Source: Sneathiella sp. P13V-1 (GTDB lineage: Bacteria > Pseudomonadota > Alphaproteobacteria > Sneathiellales > Sneathiellaceae). Taken from it: a DNA stretch of 64,000 bases. Below the pieces are notes generated by a model. It saw only the letters and a program-made list of their open reading frames with translations, had not been told where the DNA came from and did no database searches. Below are positions 36,442 to 45,245 of this stretch, one piece after another; position 1 is the stretch's first letter, and each line of letters starts with the position of its first letter. The DNA is taken from positions 1,178,001 to 1,242,000 of the forward strand of contig NZ_WYEU01000002.1 of NCBI RefSeq assembly GCF_015143595.1, in the 5' to 3' direction. A program made the position numbers and the translations under genes.

Positions 36442-37266
36442 TTGCCCGCCAACGAGCAACAGGGGTTCGCGGATTTAGGCTCTCATCGCCTTTTCTTCAA
36501 GATCAAAGGGCATGGCCCTCGCCTAATGATTATCACCGGGACCAACTCTGATACTCGCCAGACACCATCAATTTATGATGCACCTGGCGCCAGTGAATTT
36601 GAACTTCTTAATTTTGATCACCGTGGAATGGGTCAATCCAGTTCTCCGGATACACCCCCAACAATGGAAAATTATGCAGATGATATCGCAAAACTTCTTG
36701 ATCATCTCGGGTGGGAGGAGACAGCCGTTGTAGCGGTTAGTTTTGGTGGAATGGTGGCCCAACATTTTGCATTAAGGCATCCTGATCGTGTCTCTCGCCT
36801 TACCTTATGCTGTACAAGTTCTGGCGGTGAAGGCGGCTCGTCCTATCCTCTGCATGAGCTCACCGATATGACCGCGGAAGAGTATGCGCGCTTCATAATG
36901 ACCAAAATGAACCTTCAGCACACTCCTGAATGGCAAAAGAGCAACCCGGAGAAAGCTGAGAAGGCTTTTCAATATTATTATCAAGGCGCACGACCAAACT
37001 ACGAAGATCCGGTAAAGCACAAGGCTATGATCAATCAGTTTGCAGCACGCTCAAAGCACGATGTTCACCAACAACTTCATCATTTAACCATGCCAACCCT
37101 CATTGCCTGTGGGAAGGATGATGGTGTTGCCCCGGTTGATAACTCCGAATTTCTGCACAACGCCATCCCGAACTCCGAGCTTAAGATATTTGACGGCGGA
37201 CATCTGTTTATGAAAGAAAACCCCAGGGCATGGCCATATATGTTCTCTTTCCTGAAAGGTAATTGA
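36442..37266 (+). CDS. Alpha/beta-fold hydrolase
   Basis: The 274-residue protein has the alpha/beta-hydrolase nucleophile elbow VSFGGMVAQ (Ser as GxSxG variant V-x-S-F-G-G), an oxyanion segment ITGTNSDTRQ, the acid residue in ACGKDDGVAP and the terminal His in FDGGHLFM. It is related to haloperoxidase- or lactonase-like members, but the substrate is unknown. The start is a TTG with AAGGGA seven bases upstream, as no in-frame ATG precedes the conserved region. It is 10 bases upstream of the sulfatase-family gene and probably its operon partner. Confidence 0.88.
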   Translation: MPANEQQGFADLGSHRLFFKIKGHGPRLMIITGTNSDTRQTPSIYDAPGASEFELLNFDHRGMGQSSSPDTPPTMENYADDIAKLLDHLGWEETAVVAVSFGGMVAQHFALRHPDRVSRLTLCCTSSGGEGGSSYPLHELTDMTAEEYARFIMTKMNLQHTPEWQKSNPEKAEKAFQYYYQGARPNYEDPVKHKAMINQFAARSKHDVHQQLHHLTMPTLIACGKDDGVAPVDNSEFLHNAIPNSELKIFDGGHLFMKENPRAWPYMFSFLKGN

Positions 37267-37276
37267 AGGGAGCAAA

Positions 37277-38851
37277 ATGGCAGACGTCAAAAACATCCTC
37301 TTTATCATGTGTGATCAGCTTAGGGCCGATTACCTTGCCTGCAATGGTCATCCATCGATCAAAACCCCTAACATCGACAAATTGGCTGCTAAAGGTGTGA
37401 ATTTCAAAAACACCTATGTTCAGGCACCTGTATGCGGCTCCTCACGTATGTCGTTCTATACCGGACGTTATATGTTTTCACATGGCGCGACTTATAATGG
37501 TGTACCACTTAATATCGGGCAGCCGACTTTAGGCGACCATATGCGAGAACTCGGTGTTTCAACTGGATTGATCGGCAAAACCCATATGTCGGCTGATCGT
37601 GGCAACATGGAAAGGTTAGGCATCGACCCTCTTTCCAAAAGTGGCGTGCTGGCCAGCCAGTGCGGGTTCGAACCGTGGGAGAGAGATGATGGTCTCCACC
37701 CCGATGAACTCACGTCGCCCAATTTGGCTTATAACGAATATCTACGTGCCCAAGGATATGAGGGTGACAACCCCTGGCACACCGCGGCAAATTCAGGCGT
37801 TGACGAAAACGGCGAACTACAAAGCGGATGGTTCTTAAGAAACGCGCATTTAGCGGCGGCAGTCGATAAAGAACATTCCGAAACCGCCTATATGACAAAC
37901 CGTGCAATGGAGAAAATTGATGAACTTGGTGAAACACCATGGTGCCTTCACCTAAGCTACATTAAACCGCATTGGCCTTACATTGCCCCTGCCCCATATC
38001 ACGATATGTATTCCGCCGATGATGTTATAGCTGCGAACAGGTCCGCTGAAGAAAAGCAAGATCCACATCCTGTCGTATCGGCCTTCATGAACCACGAAGA
38101 AAGCATCAATTTCTCAGACGAAGAAAAGCGGCGACATGTCATTCCAGCCTATATGGGCCTTATCACAGAAATTGATGACCATATCGGTAGACTTATAGCG
38201 TTTCTGGAAGAACGAGACCTGCTTTCCTCAACCATGATCGTATTTACAAGTGATCATGGTGATTATCTCGGGGATCATTGGCTCGGCGAAAAAGAGCTGT
38301 TTCACGAGGAAAGCGTGCGCATTCCTCTAATTGTATACGATCCTTCCAGTGAAGCGGATAACCAGCGGGGCAAGAACTGTGATGATCTGATTGAGGCCAT
38401 CGACCTTGTTCCAACCTTCATAGACGCGTTGGGCGGGAAAGAGAAGTATCACCTGCTGGAAGGGCGCTCGCTCTTGCCTCATCTAAGATCTGAAACCGTT
38501 GAGGAATGGCGAGACGTGGCAGTTAGTGAGGTAGATTATGCCTGGCGCGGCGCCCGCCTTGAATTGGGATTGACGCCAGATAAAACGCGCGCCTATATGC
38601 TCCGGACTAAGGAATGGAAGTATATCTCTTACGACGGGTTTGCGCCTCAACTCTACAATCTTGAAAAAGACCCGCAGGAACTCCATGATCTTGTTCCGGG
38701 AAGAAAGCATGATTTTGAAGTACTGGAGTTTGAAAACCTGCTTCACAAATGGATAAGGTCCAGAAAAACAAGATTTACGACAGATCATGCGACCATCGAG
38801 GCAAAAACCGATAATGCCAAGCAGCGTGGCATTTATTTTGGAGTATGGTAG
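37277..38851 (+). CDS. Sulfatase / phosphonate monoester hydrolase-family enzyme with atypical CGSSR motif
   Basis: The 524-residue protein belongs to the alkaline-phosphatase-superfamily sulfatases. It has N-terminal metal ligands in IMCDQLRADY, metal-binding VFTSDHGDYLGDH, LIGKTHMSA and a C-terminal end (AKQRGIYFGVW) like phosphonate monoester hydrolases. The formylglycine site reads C53-G-S-S-R, whereas the generating enzyme's consensus is C/S-x-P-x-R, so the key Pro is replaced by Ser. There is no signal peptide, indicating a cytoplasmic enzyme. Downstream genes encode a GlcNAc-kinase-like protein and NagA, suggesting a sulfated or phosphonylated amino-sugar substrate (inference). Confidence 0.88.
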   Translation: MADVKNILFIMCDQLRADYLACNGHPSIKTPNIDKLAAKGVNFKNTYVQAPVCGSSRMSFYTGRYMFSHGATYNGVPLNIGQPTLGDHMRELGVSTGLIGKTHMSADRGNMERLGIDPLSKSGVLASQCGFEPWERDDGLHPDELTSPNLAYNEYLRAQGYEGDNPWHTAANSGVDENGELQSGWFLRNAHLAAAVDKEHSETAYMTNRAMEKIDELGETPWCLHLSYIKPHWPYIAPAPYHDMYSADDVIAANRSAEEKQDPHPVVSAFMNHEESINFSDEEKRRHVIPAYMGLITEIDDHIGRLIAFLEERDLLSSTMIVFTSDHGDYLGDHWLGEKELFHEESVRIPLIVYDPSSEADNQRGKNCDDLIEAIDLVPTFIDALGGKEKYHLLEGRSLLPHLRSETVEEWRDVAVSEVDYAWRGARLELGLTPDKTRAYMLRTKEWKYISYDGFAPQLYNLEKDPQELHDLVPGRKHDFEVLEFENLLHKWIRSRKTRFTTDHATIEAKTDNAKQRGIYFGVW

Positions 38852-38853
38852 CC

Positions 38854-39756
38854 ATGCAATGGCAAGCGGAGCCAACCTTCTTTGTGACAGCGGACTGTGG
38901 CGGCAGTAAGTGCCGGGTGCGTATCTATGGTTATCAGGGGAATATCATAAGTGAAGGGATTGCTGGCCCCTCCAACATTTCCCTTGGGGCTGATGCAGTT
39001 ATTGAAGAGATCGTAAAAGCCACGCGATTAGCGATTTCACAATCAGGCATTCCCATTCAGTTGAACCAAACGGTTTTAGGTGCTGGAATTGCCGGATTGG
39101 TGGACGATGCTGCAATCAATGCCCTTCAACAGGTTCGTCATCCGTTTAAAGAAATCAAAGCCACGAATGATGCGCATATCGCATATTTAGGGGCAATCGG
39201 CGCAGGCCGGGACGGTGCAATCATCATTTTCGGCACAGGATCCTGTGTTTACGGAACTGTACAGGGCCAAGCCTTTTCAATGGGAGGATGGGGCCTTCAC
39301 ATATCCGATCAGGCAAGTGGTGCCCGCCTTGGAAAACTGGCCGTCCGCTACACCCTTCAGTCGGCTGAAGGAATAGCCCCATCCAGTGAACTGACCGAAC
39401 TCATATCTGCAAGAATTGGTAATACTGCGAAGGAAATCTATAACTGGAGCAGAACCGCCACGCCTTCCGACTACGCAGATCTGGCTCCATACATACTTAG
39501 ATGTTCTGAAAATAAAGACGAGACGGCGACGGCGATCGTAAACCTCATTGTCAGAGAAGCAGAACAGTTGATTGCGGCAAGTCGGTTCAAAGGTATCTCG
39601 CAAATCGCACTGATAGGAGGGTTGGCGCCGGAAATTCGAAAACGGCTTTCGCCAGAATTTACGACGAATATCGTTGCGGCAAAGGGTGACCCACTTGAAG
39701 GGGCACAAGTGATGCTGTTAAACGATCTCGCCACCGTCACAGTTGGAAAGCCGTAA
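38854..39756 (+). CDS. BadF/BadG-type ATPase, N-acetylglucosamine kinase-like
   Basis: The 300-residue protein is an ASKHA-fold kinase of the BadF/BadG/BcrA/NAGK family: phosphate-1 loop TADCGGSKCRVRIYG, adenosine motif IIIFGTGSCVYG and the NAGK-like GGWGLHISDQASGARLG. The adjacent nagA points to N-acetylglucosamine (or a related N-acetyl hexosamine) as substrate. The ATG at 38854 is preferred because GGAG lies 10 bases upstream; an ATG at 38845 overlapping the sulfatase stop would be too close to that site. It overlaps or abuts both neighbours. Confidence 0.88.
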   Translation: MQWQAEPTFFVTADCGGSKCRVRIYGYQGNIISEGIAGPSNISLGADAVIEEIVKATRLAISQSGIPIQLNQTVLGAGIAGLVDDAAINALQQVRHPFKEIKATNDAHIAYLGAIGAGRDGAIIIFGTGSCVYGTVQGQAFSMGGWGLHISDQASGARLGKLAVRYTLQSAEGIAPSSELTELISARIGNTAKEIYNWSRTATPSDYADLAPYILRCSENKDETATAIVNLIVREAEQLIAASRFKGISQIALIGGLAPEIRKRLSPEFTTNIVAAKGDPLEGAQVMLLNDLATVTVGKP

Positions 39757-39757
39757 C

Positions 39758-40888
39758 ATGAAAGCTGTCACAGCCTCTCAAATTCTCATAGGAGAAAAAT
39801 GGCACTCTGATCTCAGCCTGCTCGTGACTGATGGCAAAATCCTATCTATCAGCAAAACAGATGAGTTACCCGCGAACATTGAGCTGCAACAACTTGAAGA
39901 AGGATATCTGGCACCTGGTTTTTTTGACATTCAAGTCAATGGCGGCGGTGATATTCTGCTCAATGACCTTCCCTCCCCAGAAAACCTGTTAATCGTAGAA
40001 AAAGCGCATCGTCAATTTGGCAGCACTTCCATTTTGCCTACGCTCATCACAGATCTGCCTGACAAAATGAAACTAATGGCGGCAAGTATTGAAGAAGTTC
40101 GCCAAAAAGGTCACGTTGGTATCCGCGGCGTCCATTTTGAAGGACCCTTTATTAATGCAAAACGCAAAGGTGTTCATCACGCCCCTTTTATCAGAAAAGC
40201 TGAAGAGACTTTTCTAGACCTTCTAGATGAATATCAACTTGGAGCATGCCTGGTTACCTTGGCCCCAGAAGAAGTTCCAATTGATTTTATTAACGAGCTG
40301 ATCAAAAGAAATGTTATTGTCGCCATTGGGCATACAGAAGCAGATTACGAAACTTGTCTGACCGCTATTGACAACGGTGTCACTGGATTTACTCATTTAT
40401 TTAATGCCATGCCCGCTTTCCTCTCTCGTGAACCCGGCCCTGTCGGAGCAGCCTTTCAATCACAGAAAACCTTTTCCGGTGTGATCGCTGACGGCCACCA
40501 CATCCATCCAGCAACGTTAAAAAGCGCGATCACATTACTCACACCAAACAGAGCGATGCTGGTCACCGACGCTATGCCACCTGTTGGCGGAAAAAGTAAC
40601 AACTTCAGGCTAGAGGATATGGATATCTCAGTAAAAAACGGGAAATGCGTTACAAAGGATGGAACACTCGCCGGCGCTGCTATTTCAATGGAAGATACTG
40701 TGAATTATGTGACGGATGAATTAGGTTTTTCACTTTCGTCCGCCCTTTTGATGGCCTCACGAACTCCTGCTACCTTTATGAACCTCTCAGACCAAATCGG
40801 TAGTTTCAAAGCAGGTGCCGACGCTGATTGTGTTTTGCTAAACAGCGCCGGTAAAATTCAGAAAGTATATCGAGGGACTGATTTCTAA
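39758..40888 (+). CDS. nagA: N-acetylglucosamine-6-phosphate deacetylase NagA
   Basis: NagA deacetylates GlcNAc-6-phosphate to glucosamine-6-phosphate. The 376-residue protein has the amidohydrolase-fold hallmarks: GFFDIQVNGGGD, HFEGPFINAKRKGVHH (metal-binding Glu), IGHTEADYE (His), GFTHLFNAMPAF (His) and VTDAMPPVGG (catalytic Asp). The start is the ATG at 39758, right after the kinase stop, with GGAAAG upstream. No nagB deaminase is seen here, so the pathway must be completed elsewhere. It ends one base from the convergent VOC gene. Confidence 0.94.
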   Translation: MKAVTASQILIGEKWHSDLSLLVTDGKILSISKTDELPANIELQQLEEGYLAPGFFDIQVNGGGDILLNDLPSPENLLIVEKAHRQFGSTSILPTLITDLPDKMKLMAASIEEVRQKGHVGIRGVHFEGPFINAKRKGVHHAPFIRKAEETFLDLLDEYQLGACLVTLAPEEVPIDFINELIKRNVIVAIGHTEADYETCLTAIDNGVTGFTHLFNAMPAFLSREPGPVGAAFQSQKTFSGVIADGHHIHPATLKSAITLLTPNRAMLVTDAMPPVGGKSNNFRLEDMDISVKNGKCVTKDGTLAGAAISMEDTVNYVTDELGFSLSSALLMASRTPATFMNLSDQIGSFKAGADADCVLLNSAGKIQKVYRGTDF

Positions 40889-40889
40889 A

Positions 40890-41435
40890 TCAGCGCATAT
40901 CCGGCTCAACTGAACCATCATGCATCCAGCGGGCGTGCTGTGGTGCGCGTTTCGTCTTGGACCACTCTTCCAACATCTCCCACTTCACGTCATCCAGTTT
41001 TGAATGCATATCTGGCGTATCCGTATTGGCAGCTAATTCAATGCGATGTCCATTGGGATCAAAGAAGTAAATAGATTGGAACAGTGTATGATTGGTAAGT
41101 CCCACAACATCAATTCCATCGGCTTCCAGTTTAGCTTTTGTCTCTTCCAGATCTTTTACGCTGCCCACCTGCAGTGCCAGATGCTGAACCCATTCGGGTG
41201 TATTCGGGTCTTTCCCCATATCTGGGGAATTGGGAAGTTCAAAAAACGCCAAGATGTTTCCATCCCCTGCATCCAGAAAAACATGCATGTAAGGATCAGG
41301 TGCTTTTGTCGAAGGGACTTCGTTTTCAGCAATCGCCAGAACAAAATCCATATTGAGATATTTTACATACCATTCCACCGTTTCCTTGGCGTCCCGGCAT
41401 CTATAAGCAACATGATGTATTTTCTGGATTTTCAT
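40890..41435 (-). CDS. VOC (glyoxalase/dioxygenase-like) family protein
   Basis: The 181-residue protein is a vicinal-oxygen-chelate family member with a beta-alpha-beta-beta-beta start (IQKIHHVAYRCRDAKETVEWY). Conserved metal-ligand positions include the His in KIHHVAY, the His in QHLALQV and the Glu in GHRIELA. The segment FFDPNGHRIEL is typical of extradiol-dioxygenase-like or glyoxalase-like members. The substrate is not predictable. The ATG at 41435 is chosen because GGGAG lies about nine bases upstream; an ATG at 41465 is possible. Confidence 0.86.
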   Translation of the reverse strand: MKIQKIHHVAYRCRDAKETVEWYVKYLNMDFVLAIAENEVPSTKAPDPYMHVFLDAGDGNILAFFELPNSPDMGKDPNTPEWVQHLALQVGSVKDLEETKAKLEADGIDVVGLTNHTLFQSIYFFDPNGHRIELAANTDTPDMHSKLDDVKWEMLEEWSKTKRAPQHARWMHDGSVEPDMR

Positions 41436-41538
41436 CTCGCGAGCTCCCACGTAATAATTCCTCATCTAAAATAAGTTACATTTGAAACTATTTCAATAAA
41501 AATTCCAAGATACTAAAGAGGGAGCAATTTTCTTACCC

Positions 41539-41569
41539 AAAAAAAGAAGGCCTGCAAATGCAGGCCTTC
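41539..41569 (-). terminator. Rho-independent terminator of the PAS-LuxR gene
   Basis: GAAGGCCTGC (41546-41555) and GCAGGCCTTC (41560-41569) form a perfect 10-bp stem with a four-base loop. On the minus strand the stem is followed by seven T residues (A-run 41539-41545). It lies 37 bases beyond the stop codon of the LuxR-type gene at 41606, so it ends that minus-strand transcript. Confidence 0.88.
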
Positions 41570-41605
41570 TCAAAGGAAATATACCAGCTAAGTATGAATT
41601 CCTAT

Positions 41606-42382
41606 TTATGAAATATACCTCAAAACAAGTGACACCAGTTCAGACTGTCGTGTCACCCCCAACTTACTTTGAGCAGATTTCAATTGGTTGCGTATTGTAA
41701 CAACACTGACACCACGCTGTTCTGCGATATCGGTTGTACTATGCCCCCTGGCGAGTTGACCAACCACAGTGGATTCCGCTCCACTTAGCCCGAAATGAGC
41801 CATCAGCTTTTCAGACTGATCCGGATGGTAACCGTCAGGATCTCTTATCATCAGTGTCACATGACGATCTGCATTGAACTCGTCGCCGCAGTAGGTCATT
41901 GCATCCAACTGATCACAGCCGACCATCGCAACCATTGGCCAGCCGTCTGCTTTTGGAATTAGAAAAGAACTTTCTTGTTCGCCAAACAGAGAGTCGGAGT
42001 TCCGCTTTCCGTCTCCCAAATATTGAAGAAGAAAATTCTGCGCGACATGGTCAACGCAAAATATTTTACCCTTTCTGTCCAAGGATATAACATCCCCCTG
42101 CTCTAGCAATTCTTCAGCTTGACGATTTGCAAAAACAATGCGCCGATTGCTGTCCAGAATAAGAATTGCAGGAGTAAGTGTGTATAGTATACGGAGCGCT
42201 GCAGTGAAGAAGCTGTCTGATCTATCGGAAGGTTTCAGATTAAAATCAGTGGATGGTATAGGTGAGGACGCAACTGATACCCCTATCTCGTCACGACCTT
42301 GCTGGTCCGAGAACTCTTCTCTTACAGAATTCGATCCATCATTTGAACCGAACCACCCATTACCAAATACTGCTTCATCCAC
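41606..42382 (-). CDS. LuxR-family transcription regulator with PAS-like domain
   Basis: The 258-residue protein has a PAS-like region (about residues 60-175, with LTPAILILDSNRRIVFANRQAEELL) and a C-terminal LuxR/GerE helix-turn-helix (about 195-256: LSGAESTVVGQLARGHSTTDIA, given here as two parts LSGAESTVVGQLARG and HSTTDIAEQRGVSVVTIRN). There is no receiver domain, so it probably senses a small molecule or redox state directly. The start is a GTG with GAGGT nine bases upstream. It stands between two unrelated genes in a run of regulators; targets are unknown. Confidence 0.88.
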   Translation of the reverse strand: MDEAVFGNGWFGSNDGSNSVREEFSDQQGRDEIGVSVASSPIPSTDFNLKPSDRSDSFFTAALRILYTLTPAILILDSNRRIVFANRQAEELLEQGDVISLDRKGKIFCVDHVAQNFLLQYLGDGKRNSDSLFGEQESSFLIPKADGWPMVAMVGCDQLDAMTYCGDEFNADRHVTLMIRDPDGYHPDQSEKLMAHFGLSGAESTVVGQLARGHSTTDIAEQRGVSVVTIRNQLKSAQSKLGVTRQSELVSLVLRYIS

Positions 42383-42530
42383 AGCGAAGTACCTCTACCC
42401 CAAAGAGACATACGATCCGGTATTATTTGTGCCACAATGACCGCAATGAACCGTGAATGAGATATAACTATTTGATTTTTATGAAAATTTTATGACGAAT
42501 TGAGAGTAACAAATTCTCATACTTGATTCG

Positions 42531-44489
42531 TTAGTTGTCACTGACACCCGCCAACTTAAGCCCTTCGACGTATCTGTCCGTAAGTTCTTTATCAAGCGGT
42601 GGATATGTTGCCAGATGCCAATCCACAGAAAAATCTGGCTGGATTTTTGAAAACTCCTGAAGCAATGGCTCTGCCTCATCCATTCGCCCGAGATGCCCCA
42701 GACTTGAGATCAAAGGACGGTAGTTGGCATGGAAGTTAGGGTTATTGCGAAGAACCTGCCGTCCGATGCGTACAGCATCTTCATATCGACCAGACAGCAT
42801 ACTTGCGATACACCGGGCGGTATCAAAATAGTATGGATGCGGATCAAAAGGCATGATCTGCCGACATCTTGCCAGCATTGAAAGAGCTTTTTCAGCCTCG
42901 CCAATATAACAATGGGTAATAGCACTAAACCCCCAGGCGTGGGCGCAATTAGGATTAGCGGACTGCGATTTGTCAAAATACTCAAGTGCTGTTCCAAAAT
43001 CATGATGGACAAACGCTTCCAGATGCCCTGCTATGGCTAGCCCGATGTCGCTGTCTGGTCGGATTTCCTGAGACAGTCGGATCAACTCGCCGATTTCTTC
43101 CCGTGCCGCATCAACATCAGATGTATATCCCTGCCCGATGTCGATCGACCTCAAAAATGCAAGCCAAGCATAGGCTTCCGCAAAATTGGGATCAATAGAA
43201 AGAGCGCGCATAATATAACCTTCCGCACGCCTGACGGCATCTTCAGAAAACTTGAACATAATAGAAACGGCGCGGAGCAAGCATTGCTGAGCTGTTAAAA
43301 GGCTCTCTTCCGTGCTCTTCGCTTTGTCGGTTTCTTTTAGTTCAACCAACCGATAAATCTCGATGGCCATAAAAACAGCCTGTTCATCAAGACCGGAGAG
43401 AATATCCGCAAGTTTTGGAGAAATTCGTTTCATCCACAAAATTTCCCCATTTCTATCGTCAAGAAGCTGGAGGAGAATGGATAGAGCATCCCCAGACCCC
43501 AGAACTGTTCCTCGAACGCGGTAAACGTAAGCGGCCGGAGAAATAATATCTGCGCCTAATCCTACAAAACTATCATCTTTAATTGCGAAATGGTCATTCC
43601 GCGAAAGCTGCTCGCAAATATCGGAGCGAAATGATCTGGCAATAAACTCCGTCACACTGTCATTGGAGGGTACCGTAAAATCTTCAACCAAAAGGGTTGG
43701 GCGCGTATCCAGTGTGCTGATGTCATGGGAGGTGTCGAAAACCTGATTTGCAACAAGTACGGGCTTTTCGCCAGCTTTAACAGTCTGTAGTAACTGTGAG
43801 GTCTCAATGGATGGCTCAACGCCGAGCTCACGGAAAAGCGTATTGCGGCAAATTTCAAATTGCCGAAGCGCAGATCCTCTATCGCCTGCTTCTGCGTAGG
43901 CACGGATCAATTCCTGATGAGCTTTTTCATTCGTAGGATCGAAACCAAATATCGCTGATGTGATTTTTTGGATCTCGGAGAGGTTACTTCGTTTCTCCAC
44001 AGCATGTTCGAGATATGTACCAAGACATTGACGCAGTTCTTCTTCTCTGCGACTACGTTCCGACAGAAGCCAGTCATCGAACAGCCCATCATGGATATCA
44101 CAATCGGCAAGTAGCTGACTCGGTTTCGCTTCAACAAGCTGGACGGCCAGATCTGCGGAGAACTGTTTCGCACATTGGCTGGCGACACGAGCATCTACCC
44201 ACAAATCATTGAAATCCAGAGCGATATTGGCACCATCCGTAGAGATGAGCTGAAACCCAATTCTCTCTTGAATTTCTCTTATTTCTTTAATGGCATGGCG
44301 TAAATTACCAAGTGGTTCTTTAGAGGTGTCCCACAACAGGGTGGCAATCTGGTCTCTTCGCACGACACCATTGGCAGACAACGCAACATACGCCACCAAC
44401 GCCTGTGTCTTCTTCCTCATTTGGGGGACAATAGTTCCATCTGGTAATTCCCACCGGAATTGTCCAAACAGAAATAGCCTGAAACTCAT
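42531..44489 (-). CDS. BTAD/SARP-like transcription regulator with TPR region
   Basis: The 652-residue protein begins with an OmpR-type winged-helix DNA-binding domain (about 1-95; FRLFLFGQFRWELPDG and DQIATLLWDTSKEPLGNLR) and a bacterial transcriptional activator (BTAD) helical domain (about 100-245; GLFDDWLLSERSRREEEL and DRGSALRQFEICRNTLFREL). A TolB-N-terminus-like segment (about 270-390) and C-terminal TPR-like helices (about 410-640; ANPNCAHAWGFSAITHCYIG, PNFHANYRPLISSLGHLG) follow. Such proteins act as transcription activators. The ATG at 44489 is preferred over the GTG at 44513. It faces an unrecognised small gene across about 290 bases and may control it (inference). Confidence 0.85.
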   Translation of the reverse strand: MSFRLFLFGQFRWELPDGTIVPQMRKKTQALVAYVALSANGVVRRDQIATLLWDTSKEPLGNLRHAIKEIREIQERIGFQLISTDGANIALDFNDLWVDARVASQCAKQFSADLAVQLVEAKPSQLLADCDIHDGLFDDWLLSERSRREEELRQCLGTYLEHAVEKRSNLSEIQKITSAIFGFDPTNEKAHQELIRAYAEAGDRGSALRQFEICRNTLFRELGVEPSIETSQLLQTVKAGEKPVLVANQVFDTSHDISTLDTRPTLLVEDFTVPSNDSVTEFIARSFRSDICEQLSRNDHFAIKDDSFVGLGADIISPAAYVYRVRGTVLGSGDALSILLQLLDDRNGEILWMKRISPKLADILSGLDEQAVFMAIEIYRLVELKETDKAKSTEESLLTAQQCLLRAVSIMFKFSEDAVRRAEGYIMRALSIDPNFAEAYAWLAFLRSIDIGQGYTSDVDAAREEIGELIRLSQEIRPDSDIGLAIAGHLEAFVHHDFGTALEYFDKSQSANPNCAHAWGFSAITHCYIGEAEKALSMLARCRQIMPFDPHPYYFDTARCIASMLSGRYEDAVRIGRQVLRNNPNFHANYRPLISSLGHLGRMDEAEPLLQEFSKIQPDFSVDWHLATYPPLDKELTDRYVEGLKLAGVSDN

Positions 44490-44777
44490 TTTAAAACCCA
44501 AAAAACGTGCCACACATTACATATATTATCTGATTGTCATTAAGTTTTTCTGAACAATCAGTCCTTTAACTATATCCACCTTTTATCACTATGTGAAATT
44601 TAATTTAGGCATACATAATTCAATCAGAAATACCCATTTAAAAAACCTATATATCTTTCAAAACTCCTCCGCCTTCGCATGGTCTATATTGACCATGACA
44701 ACGACACAACTATTACAATAATATGAGATGGACTTTTGTATCCATTAAACGACTTCTAAACAACAAATTTGTTTCCT

Positions 44778-45245
44778 ATGACAAAATCGCTAGCGCATGA
44801 AATTCAGTTTGATAGCCGGGGAGAAAACATTCGCCTGGATTTGTTGTTTGAATCGCAGACACCCTGTACCTACGAAATAACATCACATGATAGCCGCGGA
44901 ATGTATCAAGGGACAATAATGAAAGGAAATAACCTGAACGGTCCTTCAGATCATTTCCTGATACCAACAAATATAACCGAATTAGATCAGCGGCTTATAG
45001 GATGGAATATAATTTTTGGCGCCTCTATAGATGGCACTGAAAATAAATACTCGGCCACAATGCGTTTTTCACAGGGAAACGGCAATATGCTAGCCGATAA
45101 GATACACGCCTCAGGGCTTCATAATTCAGAAAAAGTAATTATTGGGTTTGCCAGATTTATAGCACAAGCCGAATATACAAAGGGACGCCTTGGGGCAGAA
45201 TCTTCTACTGCAAAGCAGCTTTCAACACCCCACATTCACTCTTAA
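44778..45245 (+). CDS. Hypothetical protein, family not recognised
   Basis: I do not recognise this 155-residue protein. It has no signal peptide, transmembrane segment or Cys cluster. The first 110 residues alternate short hydrophobic and polar stretches, suggesting a beta-rich fold (for example IRLDLLFESQTPCTYEIT and LIGWNIIFGASIDG); the C-terminal 40 residues look helical. The ATG at 44778 is chosen, a TTG at 44769 being less likely. It is flanked by regulators on both sides and its stop codon shares bases with the convergent response-regulator stop (TTAA at 45242-45245). Coding potential is supported by frame length and position only. Confidence 0.55.
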   Translation: MTKSLAHEIQFDSRGENIRLDLLFESQTPCTYEITSHDSRGMYQGTIMKGNNLNGPSDHFLIPTNITELDQRLIGWNIIFGASIDGTENKYSATMRFSQGNGNMLADKIHASGLHNSEKVIIGFARFIAQAEYTKGRLGAESSTAKQLSTPHIHS

